64,000 bases of DNA. Source: G963663495 sp963663495 (GTDB lineage: Bacteria; Bacteroidota; Rhodothermia; Rhodothermales; Bin80). The notes under the pieces are model-generated. The model was given only the letters and a program-made list of their open reading frames with translations, did no database searches and was not told where the DNA came from. The translations under genes were made by a program, and so were the position numbers. Positions 63,918 through 64,000 of this stretch are shown here, piece by piece (within the stretch, counting starts at the first letter, position 1; the number at the start of each line of letters is the position of its first letter). The stretch lies in the NCBI GenBank assembly GCA_963663495.1, contig OY760427.1, forward strand, positions 3,286,001-3,350,000, in the 5' to 3' direction.

Positions 63918-64000
63918 AAATCCTTCTTGATTAATCGTCCAGCCTCTCCGGCGGTGGTTTTGGGCAAGCGGGATTCGTGCACCTTTCTCTCTCACGGCGG

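Overview
The window reads as a chromosomal segment of a Bacteroidota/Rhodothermota-type bacterium, most likely Rhodothermia or a close marine relative. Three things point there: a C-terminal type IX secretion sorting tail on a large secreted protein (600-2867), DUF4837- and DUF4296-type lipoproteins (62449-63917), and starts that often lack Shine-Dalgarno sites. The organism is inferred; there is no rRNA gene to confirm it.

Layout. 1-8.2 kb: secreted/periplasmic functions (a DUF4402-like protein, a triple Spondin_N protein, a Tat-exported Gfo/Idh/MocA oxidoreductase, the molybdoenzyme MsrP) followed by a minus-strand MOSC-HNH-DUF3592 run. 8.2-23.9 kb: an accessory, insertion-rich zone with an IS21 istB relic, decayed coiled-coil genes, a group II intron whose maturase ORF is split at codon 5 by an IS66-family element (8-bp target duplication), a two-gene membrane/vWA-like operon of unknown role, ISNCY and IS66 fragments, a second IS66 copy, an ORF-less group II intron on the other strand, and a hendecad-repeat coiled-coil membrane protein. 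23.9-25.6 kb: an NCS2-type permease fused to a histidine-kinase-like ATPase domain.

25.7-38.7 kb is the classic translation/transcription block, on the minus strand in transcription order: tRNA-Thr(TGT), tRNA-Tyr, tRNA-Gly, tRNA-Thr(GGT), tuf, tRNA-Trp, secE, nusG, rplK, rplA, rplJ, rplL, rpoB, rpoC. It is followed upstream by queA-ispD-ispF-dedA (38.8-41.6 kb). 41.9-44.6 kb holds a compact three-gene ABC-3C-type conflict system: a DUF2326 SMC-like ATPase, a small middle component, and an HNH nuclease with a C-terminal targeting domain. 46.3-51.0 kb holds transketolase, a TnpB placed 7 bp from the transketolase start, and a VKOR-DsbA fusion. 51.2-54.2 kb is an unusual transposon with a DUF4338 plus Tn5-like transposase and 182-bp terminal inverted repeats.

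54.2-62.4 kb is a complete trp operon in the order trpL-trpE-orf-trpS-trpG-trpD-trpC-trpF-trpB-trpA. It is preceded by a leader peptide with tandem Trp codons and a terminator hairpin, a textbook-like attenuator. It includes tryptophanyl-tRNA synthetase and an unrecognised gene. Two lipoprotein genes follow it. The strongest candidates for undescribed biology are the ABC-3C cassette, the vWA/membrane pair, the permease-ATPase fusion and the trp attenuator with embedded trpS.
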